Positions 33,525 through 36,443 of a DNA stretch of 36,443 nt are shown here, piece by piece. The stretch comes from Ensifer sp. LCM 4579 (GTDB taxonomy: Bacteria > Pseudomonadota > Alphaproteobacteria > Rhizobiales > Rhizobiaceae). A program made the translations under genes and the position numbers. The DNA lies in the NCBI RefSeq assembly GCF_001854885.1, contig NZ_MDDV01000023.1, positions 1-36,443 of the forward strand, read 5' to 3'. Below the pieces are notes generated by a model that saw nothing but the letters and a program-made list of their open reading frames with translations, made no database searches and was not told the DNA's origin. Numbering within the stretch: the first letter of the stretch is position 1; the number at the start of each line of letters is the position of its first letter.

Positions 33525-36443
33525 TTGACATCCAGATTGCTGTTCGGGTGGGTAATCGGCAAATTGTTTAAGGCTGCTGACAGTTGGTGCGCCAAGACCC
33601 GCCGGTTTTCCAGAACATCCATCATCGTCACGTGATCGCCTGGAACGGGCACAGCCTTAATAGACTGCGCGTCCAAAATTCGATCCCATCCGCGCATTGG
33701 AGAATTTGCATGCGGCGTTGCCGGAAGTTGCGGCCTTGGGCTGGGAGAGTCCGCCAGAGCATAAAATTGGTACACGCTGACCGGCAGCGATGGCATCTGA
33801 TACGAGTGTACAGCTTGGTGAAATTGCGCGTACATGATGGCGTTACGGTAGAGATCTGGTCCGCCGACGACCGCACCCATTTGTTGCGCTTTCTCAAGCA
33901 ACTGCTTAACTGAGCTCTGCCCGGCCGATCGTCGCAGCACTTCGAACCCCTCATCACTCAGCGACTCCAGAGGTTCAAAGATCATTTGCAAAGCGATTTC
34001 TGTATCCGTCATCCCGGGCGATGCAGCCGGCAGTGGCACATCGATGAGGGCAATAAACGAAACAGTTTCTTGGAGATGGAGCAGGCGTTCGGCGATTGCA
34101 TAAGCCAGTACAGCCCCAGAGGAATATCCCGCAAATCGATATGGACCCCGTGGCTGCACTTTCCTTAGTGCCTGCGTTACGTTTGCCGCAATCTCTTTAA
34201 GGCTTGGTCGAGCAGCTTCTTCAAATGGCGGCCAAGGCAAAGCGTAGACAGGGCAATCTATGTCCATCTCTCTGACTAACGGGAACACATATGAGCAGTC
34301 GCCGTATCCAGTCGGAACAAAGAAGATAGGCGCTGGAGATCCTATCGTGCGCACCGGTAGCACCCCAGGTGTATAACTGGATGAATCCAACTCGATCTTT
34401 GGAGCGAGGTCTTTGAGGATCGGGGCATTAAAAATATCGCTGGCGCTGACCTTCATCCCAACTCCTAGCGCTTGAGCAAGCATGCGCACCGCCAGCAACG
34501 AGTGGCCGCCGAGCTCGAAGAAGTTGTCGTGGCGGCCGACCCGCTCGATGCCGAGAAGCTCTTCCCAGATTCCGGCCAGCAGCGTCTCGATCTCGCCGCG
34601 TGGTGCCTCGAAAGCCCGGCGCGCATAGGCCTCGTCGTCAGGTGCCGGCAGCGCCTTGCGGTCCAGCTTGCCGTTCGGTGTCAGCGGCAGTGCGTCCAGC
34701 CGCACGAAGGCCGACGGCACCATGTAGTCGGGCAGGAGGCCAACCAGATGGGCCCGCAACGCCGCGGCAAGCTCGGCGCCATCGGCTTTGTCCGACCCGT
34801 CCGTCCTCTTCGCAACCACATAGGCCACAAGCCGCTTGTCGCCGGTGCGATCGTCGCGCGCCACGACGGCCGCATCGCCGACAAGCGCGTGCTCGCAGAG
34901 CCGGGCGGCGATCTCGCCCGGCTCGATGCGGAAGCCGCGGATCTTCACCTGCTCGTCGTTGCGGCCCAGAAACTCCAGATTGCCATCCGGCAGATAGCGC
35001 GCCAGGTCCCCGGTCCGGTACATGCGGGCGCCGACCTCGCCGCTGAACGGATCGGCCAGGAATCGCTCCGCCGTCAGATCGGGCCGGTTCAGGTAGCCGC
35101 GCGCAACCCCCGCCCCGCCGATATAGAGCTCGCCCACAGCCCCGAACGGAACGGGCTGGCCATGGTCGTCAAGCACATAGATCCGCGTGTTCGCAATCGG
35201 ACGGCCAATCGGCACATTCCGGTTAGGCGCCTCAATGCCCGTGTCGGCAAGAAAGGTGGTCGACCAAATTGTAGTCTCGGTCGGGCCATAAAGATTTCTG
35301 AGAGATTTTACCCTTCTGCCGAGCTTCGAGGCCAGATCTGAAGGCAACGCCTCGCCGCCACACAGCGCGCTTAAATCGGGCGCACCATCCCAGCCGGCGT
35401 CGAAGAGCATACGCCACGCTGCCGGGGTTGCCTGCGTCACAGTTATCTTCTGATGGGACAGATGCTGCTGCAATCCAATAGCATTGGTCTCGCGAGCAAG
35501 GACGACGTTAGCTCCCACGGCCAACGGAAGATAGAGTTCCAGCCCCGCAATGTCGAAAGAGATCGTCGTGATCGCGAGGAGTGAATCATGCGCTGTGAGG
35601 CCTGATACATCCAGAAAAGCGCATAAAACATTGAGAACACTCGCATGCTCGACCATGACGCCCTTAGGGCTACCGGTGGAGCCGGAGGTGTAGATGACAT
35701 AGGCGAGATGGCTGGAGGTCAGGCCGAGGGCATGCGGGTCGGGATCGTCAGCGGACTGGCCGGCCCAGGAAAGCTCGCCGTCCGAGAGATCGATCACGCT
35801 CAGATCGGCGAGTGCCTCGGCGCCCAGCGCCGCGCGGCCGGCGGCATCGCAAAGCATGAGTTGCGGGGCGGCATCGTCGAGCACCTGCCGCAGCCGCTGA
35901 GACGGATAGGTGGGGTCGAGCGGCGCATAGGCACCGCCGGCTTTCAGGATCGCCAGCAGCCCCACCACCATCGCCGGGCTGCGCGCGACACAGATCGCCA
36001 CCGGCTGGTCGGGTTTGACCCCAAGCCCGATCAGATGATGGGCGAGCCGGTTGGCCCGGGCGTTGAGCTCGCCATAGCTCAGCTCTTCAATCTCGCAGAC
36101 CAGCGCCACCGCGTCCGGCGCCCGGCGCACCTGCGCCTCGAACAGCTCGTGCACGCACAGGTCCGAGGGGTAGTCCGCTTCCGTCCGGTTCAGCTCCTCC
36201 AGCAGATAGCTGCGTTCGTCGGCCGGCAGGATGTCGAGCTCGCGCACTGGCTTGGCGGGAGCCTGCTCCAACGCTTCCGCCAGCTGCTCGAGCGCGCGCT
36301 GCATGTAGCCGCAGACCCGGTCCGCGGAGATCGGCTCGACCACCTGCGCCGTCAGGCCGAGCGCCTCGCCAAAATCCTCCACCGACAGGGTCACGGGATA
36401 ATTGGTGCGTTCCTCGCCGCCCAGCCACTCGATGCCCGACAGA
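33521..36443 (-). CDS. NRPS terminal module C(partial)-A-PCP-TE, runs off the right edge
   Basis: Non-ribosomal peptide synthetase; the window holds the end of a condensation domain ([16 protein letters not shown]), a full adenylation domain ([45 protein letters not shown]), a carrier protein ([12 protein letters not shown], Ser for phosphopantetheine) and a thioesterase ([12 protein letters not shown] with the Ser of GxSx[11 protein letters not shown] with the His). The terminal TE means the product is released here. Eight pocket residues plus the rest read D-I-L-Q-C-G-L-I-W-K, close to the glycine code DILQLGLIWK. Composition drops inside the A domain and through the TE part. First gene of the operon with the PLP enzyme, serine kinase and GNAT. 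The 5' end lies outside the window. Confidence 0.92.
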   Translation of the reverse strand, partial: LSGIEWLGGEERTNYPVTLSVEDFGEALGLTAQVVEPISADRVCGYMQRALEQLAEALEQAPAKPVRELDILPADERSYLLEELNRTEADYPSDLCVHELFEAQVRRAPDAVALVCEIEELSYGELNARANRLAHHLIGLGVKPDQPVAICVARSPAMVVGLLAILKAGGAYAPLDPTYPSQRLRQVLDDAAPQLMLCDAAGRAALGAEALADLSVIDLSDGELSWAGQSADDPDPHALGLTSSHLAYVIYTSGSTGSPKGVMVEHASVLNVLCAFLDVSGLTAHDSLLAITTISFDIAGLELYLPLAVGANVVLARETNAIGLQQHLSHQKITVTQATPAAWRMLFDAGWDGAPDLSALCGGEALPSDLASKLGRRVKSLRNLYGPTETTIWSTTFLADTGIEAPNRNVPIGRPIANTRIYVLDDHGQPVPFGAVGELYIGGAGVARGYLNRPDLTAERFLADPFSGEVGARMYRTGDLARYLPDGNLEFLGRNDEQVKIRGFRIEPGEIAARLCEHALVGDAAVVARDDRTGDKRLVAYVVAKRTDGSDKADGAELAAALRAHLVGLLPDYMVPSAFVRLDALPLTPNGKLDRKALPAPDDEAYARRAFEAPRGEIETLLAGIWEELLGIERVGRHDNFFELGGHSLLAVRMLAQALGVGMKVSASDIFNAPILKDLAPKIELDSSSYTPGVLPVRTIGSPAPIFFVPTGYGDCSYVFPLVREMDIDCPVYALPWPPFEEAARPSLKEIAANVTQALRKVQPRGPYRFAGYSSGAVLAYAIAERLLHLQETVSFIALIDVPLPAASPGMTDTEIALQMIFEPLESLSDEGFEVLRRSAGQSSVKQLLEKAQQMGAVVGGPDLYRNAIMYAQFHQAVHSYQMPSLPVSVYQFYALADSPSPRPQLPATPHANSPMRGWDRILDAQSIKAVPVPGDHVTMMDVLENRRVLAHQLSAALNNLPITHPNSNLDVK

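Overview
The window reads as accessory DNA of a rhizobial (Hyphomicrobiales, alphaproteobacterial) genome, probably a plasmid, symbiosis island or other variable region. Support for this: the DUF2934 and DUF982 small proteins, a secondary groESL operon with both a CIRCE operator and an RpoH-like promoter, a FixK/FNR-type box ahead of a hemerythrin gene, mostly GC-rich codon use, and a very high density of broken genes next to mobile modules. The genus is not determined.

Layout. (1) Positions 1-8.8 kb hold IS21-like terminal repeats, then a tightly packed rightward operon in which successive genes overlap at their stop/start codons: three different tyrosine recombinases, two small coiled-coil/HTH-type proteins, a 41-aa mini-gene and a RecD2-like helicase. 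This looks like a self-contained integration module related in logic to Tn554 (TnpA/B/C) and recombinase-in-trio elements, with a helicase added. (2) 8.8-11.6 kb is a sparse zone of small genes, with a possible structured RNA. (3) 11.6-13.84 kb is the groES-groEL operon with its operator, promoter and terminator hairpin. (4) 14.1-20.2 kb is a decay zone: wrecked arsH, ykvA (DUF1232), SRAP/YedK and alcohol dehydrogenase genes lie among intact small stress-type genes (DUF2934, DUF982, cspA, two paralogous zinc-ribbon proteins, a hemerythrin). (5) 20.2-27.5 kb has a ChrR-like cupin, a frameshifted MFS transporter, a HipBA-type toxin-antitoxin pair, an FAD amine oxidase, a second truncated MFS copy, a MetR-like LysR regulator and a truncated PatB/MalY lyase. 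(6) 27.56-28.3 kb is a RES/Xre toxin-antitoxin pair whose antitoxin has lost its DNA-binding end. (7) 28.8-36.4 kb is a more AT-rich biosynthetic locus: a DMT exporter and, on the opposite strand, an NRPS (C-A-PCP-TE, running off the right edge), a class V-fold PLP enzyme, a SerK/SbnI-like free serine kinase and a GNAT.

Two parts stand out as possibly undescribed systems. The first is the seven-gene recombinase trio plus helicase; its second and third recombinases each carry a substitution at a catalytic His position, suggesting division of labour. The second is the NRPS locus, which combines a predicted glycine-activating module with a kinase that would supply O-phosphoserine and a PLP enzyme that could act on it; the NRPS gene itself shows base-composition breaks suggestive of subdomain swapping. 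All functional statements are read from sequence by eye; no database search was run.
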